64,000 bases of DNA from Colwellia sp. 39_35_sub15_T18 (GCA_002162675.1 MAAE01000007.1:372001-436000); one strand, 5' to 3'; counted from the stretch's first letter, positions 49,907-59,433 are shown. Made by a program: numbers and translations. Notes: generated by a model from the letters alone, not told the origin.

Positions 49907-49935
49907 CTTCGTAATTCAGGTTACGAAGTTTTTTT
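49907..49935 (+). terminator. Rho-independent terminator after the FNT channel gene
   Basis: CTTCGTAA and TTACGAAG pair around TTCAGG, followed by seven T. It separates the channel gene from the kinase/phosphatase gene, though read-through is possible. Confidence 0.9.
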
Positions 49936-50016
49936 CTTTACTATAACCGACGAATTAAAACCACCTTCAACCCCTTGAATTAATGTTAGCTATTTTAATG
50001 CCATAGGAAGCAAGTG

Positions 50017-51720
50017 ATGAGTCAACCATTAGGTGTGAGTATTGGCGGCGCCACCAATAAAGGTGTAAAGGAGATAAATCAAGATTTCCTCGGTAGCGTA
50101 ATCCCTAAAGAACCCATGCTTAGCAGTAAAGGCATTGTACTTGCCATGGCTGATGGTATTAGCTCAAGTAACATTAGCCAAATTGCCAGTGAAACGGCAA
50201 TATCGAGTTTTTTAGAAGATTACTACTGCACGTCTGACTCATGGTCTGTTAAAACGTCGGCACAAAAAGTGATTAAATCGATTAATTCTTGGCTTTATGC
50301 ACAAACGCGTAATAGCCCTTATCGTTTTGATAAAAACAAAGGCTACATCTGTACCTTCAGTGCACTGGTATTAAAATCAAATACTGCACATCTTTTTCAT
50401 TCTGGTGACACACGAATTTACCGTTTATCTGGCCAACAGTTAGAGCAATTAACAGAAGATCACCGCCGCGTCGTTTCTGCCAACATTAGCTATTTAACAC
50501 GCGCTTTAGGCATTGAACAAACATTTGACATTGATTACCAAAGCCAACTTCTTGAGCAAGGCGATATATACATTATTGCCACTGACGGCGTTTATGAATT
50601 TTTAAGCGGTAGTCAAATCGCCAATATTATTTCAGCAGCCGACACCTTAGACAATGCAGCTAATACCGTTATTGAACAAGCACTTGCACTAGGCAGTGAT
50701 GACAACCTCAGTGTCCAAATTGTGCGCATTGATAATGTACCTGAATACCAACTTGATGAAGTTCATCAGCTAACCATGTTGCCATTACCACCAAGCCTTT
50801 CACCAAGAATGCAGTTTGACGGTTATGAAATTCTCCGTGAAATACATATCAGTAGCCGTAGCCATGTTTTTTTAGCGCGCGACAACGACACACAGCAAAC
50901 GGTAGTAATAAAAACACCATCCGCTGAGTTAAGAACCGATACGCAATACCTTGAACGCTTTATGCTGGAAGAATGGATAGCTAAACGCATTAACAACCCA
51001 CATGTTGCCAAAGCCATTGTGCTTAATAGAAGACGTAACTATTTATATTTAGTCACTGAATTTATTGACGGTATATCGTTAAGCCAATGGATGATAGACA
51101 ATCCAAAGCCCCAATTAGAACAAGTTAGAAACATTATTGAGCAAATCGCCAAAGGTTTACAGGCTTTTCATCGCCAAGAAATGATACATCAAGATGTACG
51201 CCCTGCTAACATAATGATTGACAGTACGAATACGGTAAAAATTATTGATTTTGGCTCTACATTTGTTGCGGGTGTTACCGATGCTGACAAAGAAGAAATT
51301 ATGCGCGGTACCATGCGTTATTCTGCGCCTGAATATTTTTTGGGACAATTAGGTTCACAAGCCTCAGACATTTATTCATTAGCCGTGATCACCTATCAAA
51401 TGTTGTCGGGTAAATTTCCTTATGGTAGTGAAATAGCACAAGCTAACAGCGTATCAGCACAACGTAAGCTAAACTATAAGTCAATTATTAATGATGACTC
51501 TGAATTACCCCTTTGGATTGATGACACGCTTGAACAAGCATTAAAAATGAATCCATTAAAACGCTATCCCGTCTTATCAGAGTTTATTCACGACCTACGA
51601 CACCCCAATAAATTGTTTTTTGAAAAAACAAGGCCGCCATTACTGCAACGTGATCCTGTGATGTTTTGGCAAATGATTAGTTTTATTTTATTTGTAATTT
51701 TGATCGTAAAAGAAATTTAA
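50017..51720 (+). CDS. Bifunctional PP2C-type phosphatase / Ser-Thr protein kinase, membrane-anchored
   Basis: 567 residues from the ATG at 50017, with AGGAAG upstream; a GTG one codon earlier is also open. Residues 1-235 form a PP2C-type phosphatase with metal Asp in NQDFLGSV, MADGISSSN, SGDTRIYRL, TDGVYEF and GSDDNLSVQ. Residues 265-525 are a Hanks-type kinase: Lys in VVIKTPS, catalytic loop HQDVRPANIMI (with Gln for the usual Arg in HRD), and metal loop IDFGS. A final helix (about 548-565) anchors it. This fusion is known beside nitrate/nitrite uptake and nasA-type genes in marine gammaproteobacteria, so a role in nitrogen uptake control is plausible but unproven. Confidence 0.9.
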   Translation: MSQPLGVSIGGATNKGVKEINQDFLGSVIPKEPMLSSKGIVLAMADGISSSNISQIASETAISSFLEDYYCTSDSWSVKTSAQKVIKSINSWLYAQTRNSPYRFDKNKGYICTFSALVLKSNTAHLFHSGDTRIYRLSGQQLEQLTEDHRRVVSANISYLTRALGIEQTFDIDYQSQLLEQGDIYIIATDGVYEFLSGSQIANIISAADTLDNAANTVIEQALALGSDDNLSVQIVRIDNVPEYQLDEVHQLTMLPLPPSLSPRMQFDGYEILREIHISSRSHVFLARDNDTQQTVVIKTPSAELRTDTQYLERFMLEEWIAKRINNPHVAKAIVLNRRRNYLYLVTEFIDGISLSQWMIDNPKPQLEQVRNIIEQIAKGLQAFHRQEMIHQDVRPANIMIDSTNTVKIIDFGSTFVAGVTDADKEEIMRGTMRYSAPEYFLGQLGSQASDIYSLAVITYQMLSGKFPYGSEIAQANSVSAQRKLNYKSIINDDSELPLWIDDTLEQALKMNPLKRYPVLSEFIHDLRHPNKLFFEKTRPPLLQRDPVMFWQMISFILFVILIVKEI

Positions 51721-51833
51721 TTGTCACTAAAACGAATATTGAAACTGAGTTAGTGGGTGCTTAGTGGTAATACTGAGCTAACGTCGACAAAAGTAATAAG
51801 TTCAACTCTTATCCAGTTTCAGGTTATATAAGC

Positions 51834-53891
51834 TCAGTCTATATTTAACACTTTTTTCAATGGTGTTAAATGCTGTTCGAAGTGTCGCCATTGTTCGGTA
51901 GCACTTTTGTAAATGGGCTGGCGAACTTGCTCAGAGCTGGGTGTTTTAATATTACGTTTGGTTTGATGAAAATCAACAGATGATTGTTCAAATGCTAAAC
52001 CACAAAAATCAAGAATTCTTCGCACCTGTTTTTCTAAATCATCCACCACATCTTCATGGTTCACGGTTAACACAAAGTCAGGTAATACCTCATCCCAATG
52101 CGCCATTAACTTTAAATAAGCTTGGTAATAGCGGCCAATGTCTTCGAGGTTGTAGCTAAAGTCTTGTCCTTCGGCAAATAACTGCTTAAAGCCACTAAAA
52201 CAACAAGCCATGGGGGAGCGTCTAGCGTCAATAATTTTGGCATTTGGCAGTATTAATTTAATCAAACCGATATGTAAAAAATTGTTGGGCATTTTATCGA
52301 TAAATAATGGCGCCTGCTCCCGATATGCCTGAGTTTCGTCAATAAACTGTTGACCAAAACGTTTAAAATAATCGGGGTTAATTTCAGTTAAGTTTTTGGG
52401 GTATTGGGCTTCTTGATTACTTGGCTCGTTACTTTGATCACTACTTTGATTAGAATTCTTCTTATTGCTACGACCCTGTAGTCGTGCTGCTAAACCTAAT
52501 ATATTATGCAGTTCCATAGTGCCATCAACTTGGCTGTGTGAAGCCAGTATTTGCTCAAGTAAGGTAGAGCCCGCGCGTGGCAAGCCGACAATAAAAATGG
52601 GATCAGCGACGTTAAGTCCTAAATGGCCACGCTGTTCAAATAATTCAGCGGTACAGTGTTTTATTTGCTCTGCGACTTGTTGTTCTATTTTGTTGATATC
52701 AAAACCACTGTGGGCATGTTGTAACTCATTACCTTGTTGGTAGGCTTGAAAGGCTTGCTGGTATTCTTGCCTGTCTTCAAACGCTTTACCGGTAGCAAAA
52801 TGTAATTGAATTTTATCGGTTAGCGCTAAGTCTTTACTCTCTTGCTGTACTTGCATTTGAGCAATTTCTTTATCACTAAAGCGATAAGTTTTAGTATTGG
52901 CTAAACTCCAAAAAGCATCACCGTAGCTTGGCTGTAATTGATATGATTTTTGGTAAGCGGTAACTGCTTGTTCGATATCGCCTTTGGCTTTAAGCGCATG
53001 CCCTAACTGCAAATAAAAACCAGCAATTTGGTTATCCCCTTCGCTGGTTTTGCTGGTAGCTTGTGCTATAGCTTGCTCAAATAGGTTAATGGCTTGCTCT
53101 ATTTTCCCTAAACCCGTTAATACATTGGCTTTCGCGACTTTAAAACTAAGATTTTCGCACTGTTCAACCAGCAATTTTTCAACTTGTTGCTCTGCGGCTT
53201 TGTATTTACCTAAACGAATAAGTAAGTTGAGGTATTGAGAGCGAGCATGAATATGGCTAGGCGCAAGTTCAAGGGCGCTGGCAAGCAAAAACTCGGCATC
53301 GTCATAAATTTTTAGCTCAATGCCTATTTCCGCGAGTAAGCATATACCTTCAATATGACGTTTATTGCCTTGTAAAAACTGTCGGCAAATTTGCTCTGCT
53401 TTTAATAACTTGCCTTCGTGCATTAATTCAGTGACCGCCAGTAAAGCTGGCGGTAAGCTTTTTAGTTTAGCTAACTGATTGGCGGCTTTTTGTACACTTG
53501 CTTGTTGCTGTTCGTTTCGATAAATTTCAATCAGCTCTTGCCAACTGGCGACTAGACTTGGGTTAAGTTTTACTGCTTTCTCGAAGGATGTTTTCGCTTG
53601 GCTAGGATTGCGCAAGGCAAGATTGATATAGCCTTGCTCTTGATTAGCGCGGCTATGTGTTTCATCTAATTTAAGTAACTCATTGACGCTGGCTAATGCC
53701 TCAGAAAAGTCTTTACCATAGCGTTGAGCAACGGCAAGTAAATACCATAATTCAATGTGCTGGTGCTGATCTGTTGTTTGTTGTTGTAGCTGCTTGCTTT
53801 GCTTAATAGCATCATCAAATTTTGCCGTTTGGATCAATTGTTGAATCGATTTTAGTTGTGTTGCAAATGAGGGAGAGATTATTTTGTCCAA
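51834..53891 (-). CDS. TPR-repeat sulfotransferase family protein
   Basis: 685 residues. Residues 1-405 are TPR repeats (for example LALRNPSQAKTSFEKAVKLNP and QLGHALKAKGDIEQAVTAYQ). A PAPS-dependent sulfotransferase domain follows: the 5'-phosphosulfate loop is VGLPRAGSTLLEQILASH near residue 440, and the 3'-phosphate region is IIDARRSPMACCFSGFKQ. Between them is a short Asn/Ser/Gln-rich insert (about 476-498). No signal peptide. Such TPR-sulfotransferases may modify proteins or glycans, mostly unknown. Single gene on the minus strand, converging with the kinase/phosphatase. Confidence 0.85.
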   Translation of the reverse strand: MDKIISPSFATQLKSIQQLIQTAKFDDAIKQSKQLQQQTTDQHQHIELWYLLAVAQRYGKDFSEALASVNELLKLDETHSRANQEQGYINLALRNPSQAKTSFEKAVKLNPSLVASWQELIEIYRNEQQQASVQKAANQLAKLKSLPPALLAVTELMHEGKLLKAEQICRQFLQGNKRHIEGICLLAEIGIELKIYDDAEFLLASALELAPSHIHARSQYLNLLIRLGKYKAAEQQVEKLLVEQCENLSFKVAKANVLTGLGKIEQAINLFEQAIAQATSKTSEGDNQIAGFYLQLGHALKAKGDIEQAVTAYQKSYQLQPSYGDAFWSLANTKTYRFSDKEIAQMQVQQESKDLALTDKIQLHFATGKAFEDRQEYQQAFQAYQQGNELQHAHSGFDINKIEQQVAEQIKHCTAELFEQRGHLGLNVADPIFIVGLPRAGSTLLEQILASHSQVDGTMELHNILGLAARLQGRSNKKNSNQSSDQSNEPSNQEAQYPKNLTEINPDYFKRFGQQFIDETQAYREQAPLFIDKMPNNFLHIGLIKLILPNAKIIDARRSPMACCFSGFKQLFAEGQDFSYNLEDIGRYYQAYLKLMAHWDEVLPDFVLTVNHEDVVDDLEKQVRRILDFCGLAFEQSSVDFHQTKRNIKTPSSEQVRQPIYKSATEQWRHFEQHLTPLKKVLNID

Positions 53892-53967
53892 CGACTTGGC
53901 TCCATGGCAGATTTACGCATTATTTTAACTATAAATAATAAATTAAATTACTGAGTACTTTATCAAT

Positions 53968-54004
53968 AAAAAGCCGCTTGATACACCTATCAAACGGCTT
54001 TTTT
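53968..54004 (-). terminator. Rho-independent terminator after the TonB-receptor gene
   Basis: AAAAAGCCGCTTGATA and TATCAAACGGCTTTTT pair with one internal mismatch and loop CACC. T-runs are on both sides. It is 23 bases after the receptor stop. Confidence 0.88.
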
Positions 54005-54026
54005 AGCGCTGTAAATTGTTTATGAC

Positions 54027-55070
54027 TTAATAAAAATCATAAGAAAATCTAAAGCCAATGGTGCGAGGTCTATTGGTGACAACTTTTGGGGTAAATTGTT
54101 GCGTATCAATATACAAAATGGCGCTTTCATCGGTTACATTATCAATGAATAGTTCAGCTTTCCATTCGTCGTTAGTTACACCAAAGCTTAAATTTGCCAA
54201 AATATAACTATCTTGCACATAACGACCACCCGCGAAGGTTTGCCCGTTACTGTCTTGATAATTAACGCCTGAATAAACATCCGCTTCTTTTTGGATGCTT
54301 AAGCCTGATCCTGTGCCGTAGACTAAATTAGTGGTATCTTCTAGCACATAAGCATCCATCGTCATGCTGGCTAATCTTTCCCCAGTATAACTAATTGAGC
54401 CGTTAATATAACCGGTCATGTCATTAGCAATATGATAGAAATACTCGGCTTGTAAGTTGCCTGAAAATTCGGCTGAATAAGGTAGTCGACTACCGACAGC
54501 TGGCGCAATACCAGCAAGCTCGCCATTAACTGATGTTAGCTCGGTATCAATAAAGCTAAAAGCACCAGAAATGACTAAATTATCAGTAGCCACCCACGTA
54601 AAGTCGCCATCAATACCTTTAATTTCAGCATCACCAACATTATCAGTAAACACTAAGAAACTGATATTGGTTGGGTCAAATCGTGATGTTTGCAGATCCG
54701 ATATTTTTGAATAATAGGCAGTCGCATTTAAACGTAACGTTTGCTCAAATAACGTTGATTTAAAACCAATTTCAATGTTGTCTAAACTATCGGTGGTTGA
54801 ATACACCGGAATACGAAAGCCATCAAAGGCGCCTTCTTGATTTTTAGCTAAACCGCCACCGACCCGGTTGGTAACAGGCGGTCTAAAGCCTTCAGAGTAG
54901 GAAGCAAAGACCATAACATCGCTTGATACTTGCCAAGCAAGTGAGGCTTTAATGATAGTGTCGTCAACCGTTAGCGTGCCATCGCTATCCAGTAAACTGG
55001 TGTCTAGCTGACCACTGGCAATGGAAGTTTGAACTGCTGCTGTTTCAGCTGCTGCGGCTTCTGGACTCAT
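54027..55070 (-). CDS. TonB-dependent receptor, C-terminal piece (frameshifted)
   Basis: 347 residues forming the second half of an outer-membrane beta-barrel: alternating strands such as DVMVFASYSEGFRPPV, FEQTLRLNATAYYSKI, and the last strand RPRTIGFRFSYDFY ending in aromatic F-Y, as needed for outer-membrane insertion. Its apparent ATG (MSPEAAAAE) overlaps the stop codon of the N-terminal piece by four bases (ATGA) and is in another reading frame. It has no signal peptide, so it cannot be a separate receptor. Together with the N-terminal piece it makes about 890 residues, the usual size. Confidence 0.85.
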   Translation of the reverse strand: MSPEAAAAETAAVQTSIASGQLDTSLLDSDGTLTVDDTIIKASLAWQVSSDVMVFASYSEGFRPPVTNRVGGGLAKNQEGAFDGFRIPVYSTTDSLDNIEIGFKSTLFEQTLRLNATAYYSKISDLQTSRFDPTNISFLVFTDNVGDAEIKGIDGDFTWVATDNLVISGAFSFIDTELTSVNGELAGIAPAVGSRLPYSAEFSGNLQAEYFYHIANDMTGYINGSISYTGERLASMTMDAYVLEDTTNLVYGTGSGLSIQKEADVYSGVNYQDSNGQTFAGGRYVQDSYILANLSFGVTNDEWKAELFIDNVTDESAILYIDTQQFTPKVVTNRPRTIGFRFSYDFY

Positions 55071-56704
55071 TCCATCACTAATAAATCGGTTAAAGCCGCA
55101 TCGCTGCCATCACCAAAGGCTTGTAGCCTACCGCTGACATCTTTTGTGGTAGTAGCGCCTTTAAATTCGTCATCAATTTGATACCAACGGGCACCAAAAC
55201 TTGCCGTGACTGTGTCGGTTATATCAAACTCTAACTGACCAAATACCGCGATTTGATCTATGGTGTGAGTAATGTCGTTAACAAAACTAATTTCAGAAGA
55301 GAAAGGCCCACCATCACTGTTAATACCGTCACTACCAGCCAGCGTTCTTTGCAAGTCGGTAAAGTAAGGTAAATCGGTATTGCCTAATTGAAATTGCCCA
55401 ACCGTAGATAATTCTTGCGAGTCATAAAAAACACCCGCCGTGACACGCCAGCGATTTTCAGCAGAAGTGTTTACCCTAAATTCATGAGTGATGCGCGAGG
55501 TACTGGTTGCTTCTTTATAAAACTTAGTGGGATCAACACATTCTTGTGTATCAGGAGTACCGGCATAGTTACAAGCATAATAGGCGGCAAATGAACCACC
55601 ATTGGTATAACCGGTGTAATCAATGGTTGAATTGATGTCTCTGTCTAGATAACCACCGGTATAAACAATATCAAGCTGCTCAAGTCGACCTGATAATGTC
55701 CAGGTAGTTAGCCCAAAGTCATCATTGTTATTTTCGGGTACAAAACGGTTAGTTGATGATTCACCCTCAAGGTTTGGATCATAAGCAAACACACCTTCGG
55801 TATCGAGAGACTGCTGCGTGTGTTGAACTAAAAGCTCCCATTCATCATTGATTAAATAAGATAAGCCAAAACGGGCACCGGCATAATTTGCGGTGTTAAA
55901 GTTGTCTTCTACTAAAGCATCATTTTTTGGCGCGGTCACGGGTACATTTTCAGGATCAGTTAATGCATCACCAGAAACTCTACTGATGACAACAGCACTA
56001 CCATTGTAGCCGCCTTGACCGGGGACATTTAATATATTATCTATCCAACCACCTTGACTGTCATTATAAGCGGCAACACGTACCGCAAGTGAATCTGTTA
56101 GCGACATATTGAAATATGCCTCAACAGAATTACTCAAATCGCCGCCTTTGGTAGAGCTGGTGCTGGTATCAAAACCGGCAGCAAAACCATCATGATTGGG
56201 TTTGTTGGTGATTAAGCGCACCGTACCTGATTGAGAACTAGCACCAAAAAGTGTGCCTTGCGGCCCAGGTAAAACCTCGATACGCTCAACATCGGTCGCG
56301 TAAATATCTAAGTTACGCCCTTGCATTGATACCGGTTGTTCGTCTAAATAAAAAGCCACCGAGGGTTGTAATGCTTGCACCGATGAAACGGCAATACTGG
56401 TTTGTGTGGTTGCCGCGCCACGAATATATATTTCATTTTGCCCTGGGCCCGTGCCCTGAAAAACCACATTGGGTAAAAATTCCACATATTGGTCAAAATT
56501 AGCAACGCCAAGTTTTTCTAAGCTGTCACCGGTTAATGCGGTGACAGTAACAGGCACTTCTTGAATGGACTCTGCTCGCTTAGTGGCGGTAACTTCAATG
56601 ATTTCTATTTTTGCTTTATCTTGCTTTTGAGCTTCCTCTGCATAGAGAGAGCCTGATGCCGCTAAGGCTGTTAATACAGCGCAATGCAGTTTAGTGAGTT
56701 TCAT
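55067..56704 (-). CDS. TonB-dependent receptor, N-terminal piece (frameshifted)
   Basis: 545 residues. The signal peptide is MKLTKLHCAVLTALAASGSLYA. Next come a TonB-box-like IEIIEVTATKR (about 33-43), the plug domain (SIQEVPVTVTALTGDSLEKL; IEVLPGPQGTLFGASSQSGTVRLIT) and the first barrel strands. The frame stops at GTGATGGAATGA; the remaining barrel continues in another frame from 55070. A single missing T in the run near 55087 would restore one frame reading on to F-I-S-D-G-M-S-P. Ligand unknown. The iron-receptor-like plug and the BCCT gene divergent from it hint at uptake of organic solutes. Confidence 0.85.
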   Translation of the reverse strand: MKLTKLHCAVLTALAASGSLYAEEAQKQDKAKIEIIEVTATKRAESIQEVPVTVTALTGDSLEKLGVANFDQYVEFLPNVVFQGTGPGQNEIYIRGAATTQTSIAVSSVQALQPSVAFYLDEQPVSMQGRNLDIYATDVERIEVLPGPQGTLFGASSQSGTVRLITNKPNHDGFAAGFDTSTSSTKGGDLSNSVEAYFNMSLTDSLAVRVAAYNDSQGGWIDNILNVPGQGGYNGSAVVISRVSGDALTDPENVPVTAPKNDALVEDNFNTANYAGARFGLSYLINDEWELLVQHTQQSLDTEGVFAYDPNLEGESSTNRFVPENNNDDFGLTTWTLSGRLEQLDIVYTGGYLDRDINSTIDYTGYTNGGSFAAYYACNYAGTPDTQECVDPTKFYKEATSTSRITHEFRVNTSAENRWRVTAGVFYDSQELSTVGQFQLGNTDLPYFTDLQRTLAGSDGINSDGGPFSSEISFVNDITHTIDQIAVFGQLEFDITDTVTASFGARWYQIDDEFKGATTTKDVSGRLQAFGDGSDAALTDLLVME

Positions 56705-56746
56705 GTTGATTATCCCTTGGCGTTTTAATTATTTTTAGTCAATTTT

Positions 56747-56760
56747 GTTAGAACTCTAAC
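56747..56760. promoter_or_regulatory. Perfect inverted repeat between the TonB receptor and BCCT genes
   Basis: GTTAGAACTCTAAC is a perfect 6+6 palindrome with a two-base centre, 43 bases upstream of the receptor start in the divergent intergenic region. It is a possible operator for a dimeric regulator. Confidence 0.4.
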
Positions 56761-56917
56761 TATATTTCCCTTCCGCTATAGCTTAGCAAAATATGTGCTT
56801 TTTTTCAAAAGCTTAACAACTATGAAGTTTGTCGAGGGCTTTTACTGTATATGCTATTGTTTACAGCATGATTGAAGCAGATATAATATCAATACAAATT
56901 AAATTTAGGGGAATGAC

Positions 56918-58897
56918 TTGTCTTTATCCACTTCTTTATCCGACAAAAGTCAATTAAATAAAAAGGTCTTTGTCAGTGCCTCAGCCATCATTATTGCACT
57001 GTTACTTTATACCGCAGCACTACCTAAACAAGCACAAGCTTTATTCACTGTTATTCAGGCAAGCATTGTTGATAATGGAAGTTGGTTTTATGTACTCACC
57101 GTAGCATTTATATTCTTTTTTGTAGTTTTCTTAGGGTTCTCTCGCTATGGCGAAATTCGTTTAGGGCCAGATCATGCCACCCCTGATTATTCATTAGTCA
57201 CTTGGCTTTCGATGTTATTTGCTGCAGGTATGGGCATTGGTTTAATGTTTTTTGGTGTCGCAGAGCCATTAATGCATTACCTGTCACCACCTACGGCAGA
57301 AACAGGCACGGTGGCTGCAGTTCAAGAAGCCATGAAAATGACTTTTTTCCATTGGGGGCTCCATGCTTGGGCAATATACGCCATTGTGGCATTAGTGTTA
57401 GCGTATTTTAGTTACCGCCACAACCTGCCTCTAACATTACGCTCTGCTTTATATCCACTAATTGGCGAAAGAATTTACCAATGGCCGGGGCATTTAGTCG
57501 ACATTTTTGCTGTCGTCAGTACCGTTTTTGGTGTTGCTACCTCACTGGGTTTAGGCGCTTCACAGGTTAATGCTGGTTTTAGTTACTTATTCGGCATTGA
57601 TGTTTCTACCAGCAATCAAATAATCATTATGTGTGGCATAACGGCACTTGCGGTTGTGTCTGTGGCGACGGGTTTAGATAAAGGCATTAGAAGACTCTCT
57701 GAAGCAAATATGATTCTAGCGGTTAGCTTACTCGTGTTAATTTTTGTGCTTGGACCAACGGTGTTTTTATTACAGGCTTATTTGCAAAATATTGGTGATT
57801 ATTTAGCAGACATAGTCCATAACACTTTTAATTTATTTGCTTACAAGAAGACCGACTGGATAGGCGGTTGGACAATATTTTATTGGGGCTGGTGGCTTGC
57901 GTGGGCGCCTTTTGTCGGTTTGTTTATCGCTAGAATTTCTCGTGGCCGCACTATCAGAGAATTCATTTTAGGGGTGATGTTAATACCCACGGTATTCACT
58001 TTATTGTGGATGACCATTTTTGGCAATAGTGCCATCGATTTGGTTTATAACCAAGGCGTTGTTGAGTTAGGGGAAATGGTAAGTCAAAACTCTTCGGTGG
58101 CCTTATTCGTTTTTCTAGAAAATTTCCCACTAACCACTTTGCTCTCCTTTTTTAGTGTTTTGATGATAGTAATTTTCTTTGTCACCTCATGTGATTCTGG
58201 CGCTATGGTGGTTGATATGCTTTGCTCTCATGGCAGTAATGACACACCATTGTGGCAACGTATTTACTGGGCGGTAGGTATTGGTGTGGTTGCGGCAATA
58301 TTGCTATTGGCTGGTGGCCTAAATGCGCTACAAACCATGACGATTGCCAGTGCCTTGCCTTTTGCCATTGTGTTATTGCTCGCTATAGTGGGCTTGATTA
58401 AAGCATTAAGAGTTGAAGCCTTTAAACAAGAAAGTCAGCTGATAGCAGCGATACCTCATGCCAGCAGTGAGAGTAATGATAGTTGGCAAATGCGACTTAA
58501 AAACATTGTTGATTTTCCCAACAAGGCCAACGTTAATAAATTCATTAATCAAACCGTTGTACCTGCATTTGATTTAGTGGCTAAAGAGCTACAGGAAAGC
58601 CAAATTAATGTTGAGCTTACCAATAAAGATGGGCTGAGCTTAATTGTTGCTCATGGTGAAGAGCAAGAATTTGTTTATCGGGTACTTGCTCGAAAATATT
58701 CACAACCTGACTTCATAACTGAAACAGCTGAAACGAGTGAAGCAGCTGAAGATGAACAAAGTTACTATCGCGCTGAGGTTCACTTAGGAGAAGGCGGGCA
58801 GGATTACGATATTATGGGCTGGTCTAAAACGGCGGTGATCAATAACATTATTGATCAATACCATAAGCACCTGCATTTTTTACACTTGCTACGTTAA
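56918..58897 (+). CDS. BCCT family betaine/carnitine/choline-type transporter
   Basis: A 659-residue, twelve-helix transporter. Features: DYSLVTWLSMLFAAGMGIGLMFFGVAEPLMHY (helix 3 area), FFHWGLHAWAIYAIVALVLAYF, GWTIFYWGWWLAWAPFVGLFIARISRGRTIREF, the conserved aromatic substrate box and the amphipathic helix. A cytoplasmic C-terminal extension of about 160 residues follows the last helix. The start is a TTG at 56918, set by AGGGGA (56907-56912) at a 5-base spacing; the ATG at 56913 is out of frame. The substrate could be betaine, choline or DMSP. Confidence 0.9.
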   Translation: MSLSTSLSDKSQLNKKVFVSASAIIIALLLYTAALPKQAQALFTVIQASIVDNGSWFYVLTVAFIFFFVVFLGFSRYGEIRLGPDHATPDYSLVTWLSMLFAAGMGIGLMFFGVAEPLMHYLSPPTAETGTVAAVQEAMKMTFFHWGLHAWAIYAIVALVLAYFSYRHNLPLTLRSALYPLIGERIYQWPGHLVDIFAVVSTVFGVATSLGLGASQVNAGFSYLFGIDVSTSNQIIIMCGITALAVVSVATGLDKGIRRLSEANMILAVSLLVLIFVLGPTVFLLQAYLQNIGDYLADIVHNTFNLFAYKKTDWIGGWTIFYWGWWLAWAPFVGLFIARISRGRTIREFILGVMLIPTVFTLLWMTIFGNSAIDLVYNQGVVELGEMVSQNSSVALFVFLENFPLTTLLSFFSVLMIVIFFVTSCDSGAMVVDMLCSHGSNDTPLWQRIYWAVGIGVVAAILLLAGGLNALQTMTIASALPFAIVLLLAIVGLIKALRVEAFKQESQLIAAIPHASSESNDSWQMRLKNIVDFPNKANVNKFINQTVVPAFDLVAKELQESQINVELTNKDGLSLIVAHGEEQEFVYRVLARKYSQPDFITETAETSEAAEDEQSYYRAEVHLGEGGQDYDIMGWSKTAVINNIIDQYHKHLHFLHLLR

Positions 58898-58905
58898 GTT
58901 TTACC

Positions 58906-59424
58906 TTAGCTTTTAGCCGCGTCAGTATTGGCTTTATTAGCAATACTGACACTGCTAGCGCTCATAGCATTTAACTCTAATAATGGCGCTGCATCTATTT
59001 CATTAGCATTCATCATTTCTGCAAGGCGCTCCATGGAAGAAAGCAATTGTGATTGCTCCCATTGGGCTAAGTTAGCAAAGTTCTCAATGAAGTGTTCTTG
59101 TAGCGCTTGCGGGGCATTGAGCAAAAGCGCCTTACCATTTTCTGTTAAGAATAGGCTGACTTTACGCTTGTCTTGAGTATTGCGCACTCTAGAAACAAGG
59201 CCTTTACTTTCTAATCGATCAAGAATATTAGTCACGGTAGCCGCGCTTAAATTAACGTTTTTCGCCACTTGACTTGAATTCACGCCAGAAGCCTTATCTA
59301 TTTCTAACATAATCAATAATTGTGGGCTAGTTAAGCCAGACGTCTTACTCAGATGCTTTGAATGCAGATCTATAGCACGGATAATTTTTCTTAAGGCAAT
59401 TAATAATTCTTGATGTTTTTCCAT
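58906..59424 (-). CDS. MarR-family transcriptional regulator
   Basis: 172 residues. The winged helix-turn-helix has the family pattern TSPQLLIMLEIDKASGVNSSQVAKNVNLSAATVTNILDRLESKGLVSRVRNTQDKRKVSLFLTENGKALL, whose basic wing is RNTQDKRKVS. Dimerisation helices flank it, and the C-terminal tail of about 25 residues is low in complexity. A long inverted repeat at its promoter (59434-59474) suggests autoregulation. It converges with the BCCT gene, which may be its other target. Confidence 0.9.
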   Translation of the reverse strand: MEKHQELLIALRKIIRAIDLHSKHLSKTSGLTSPQLLIMLEIDKASGVNSSQVAKNVNLSAATVTNILDRLESKGLVSRVRNTQDKRKVSLFLTENGKALLLNAPQALQEHFIENFANLAQWEQSQLLSSMERLAEMMNANEIDAAPLLELNAMSASSVSIANKANTDAAKS

Positions 59425-59433
59425 TACAACATG

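Noticed and set aside
55075..55095. Programmed -1 frameshift in the TonB receptor.
   Set aside because: No X-XXY-YYZ heptamer and no downstream pseudoknot that I can see; a lost T is simpler.
56840..56870. LexA-like ACTGTATATGC...TTTACAGC upstream of the BCCT gene.
   Set aside because: The CTGT and ACAG halves are 14 bases apart rather than 8.
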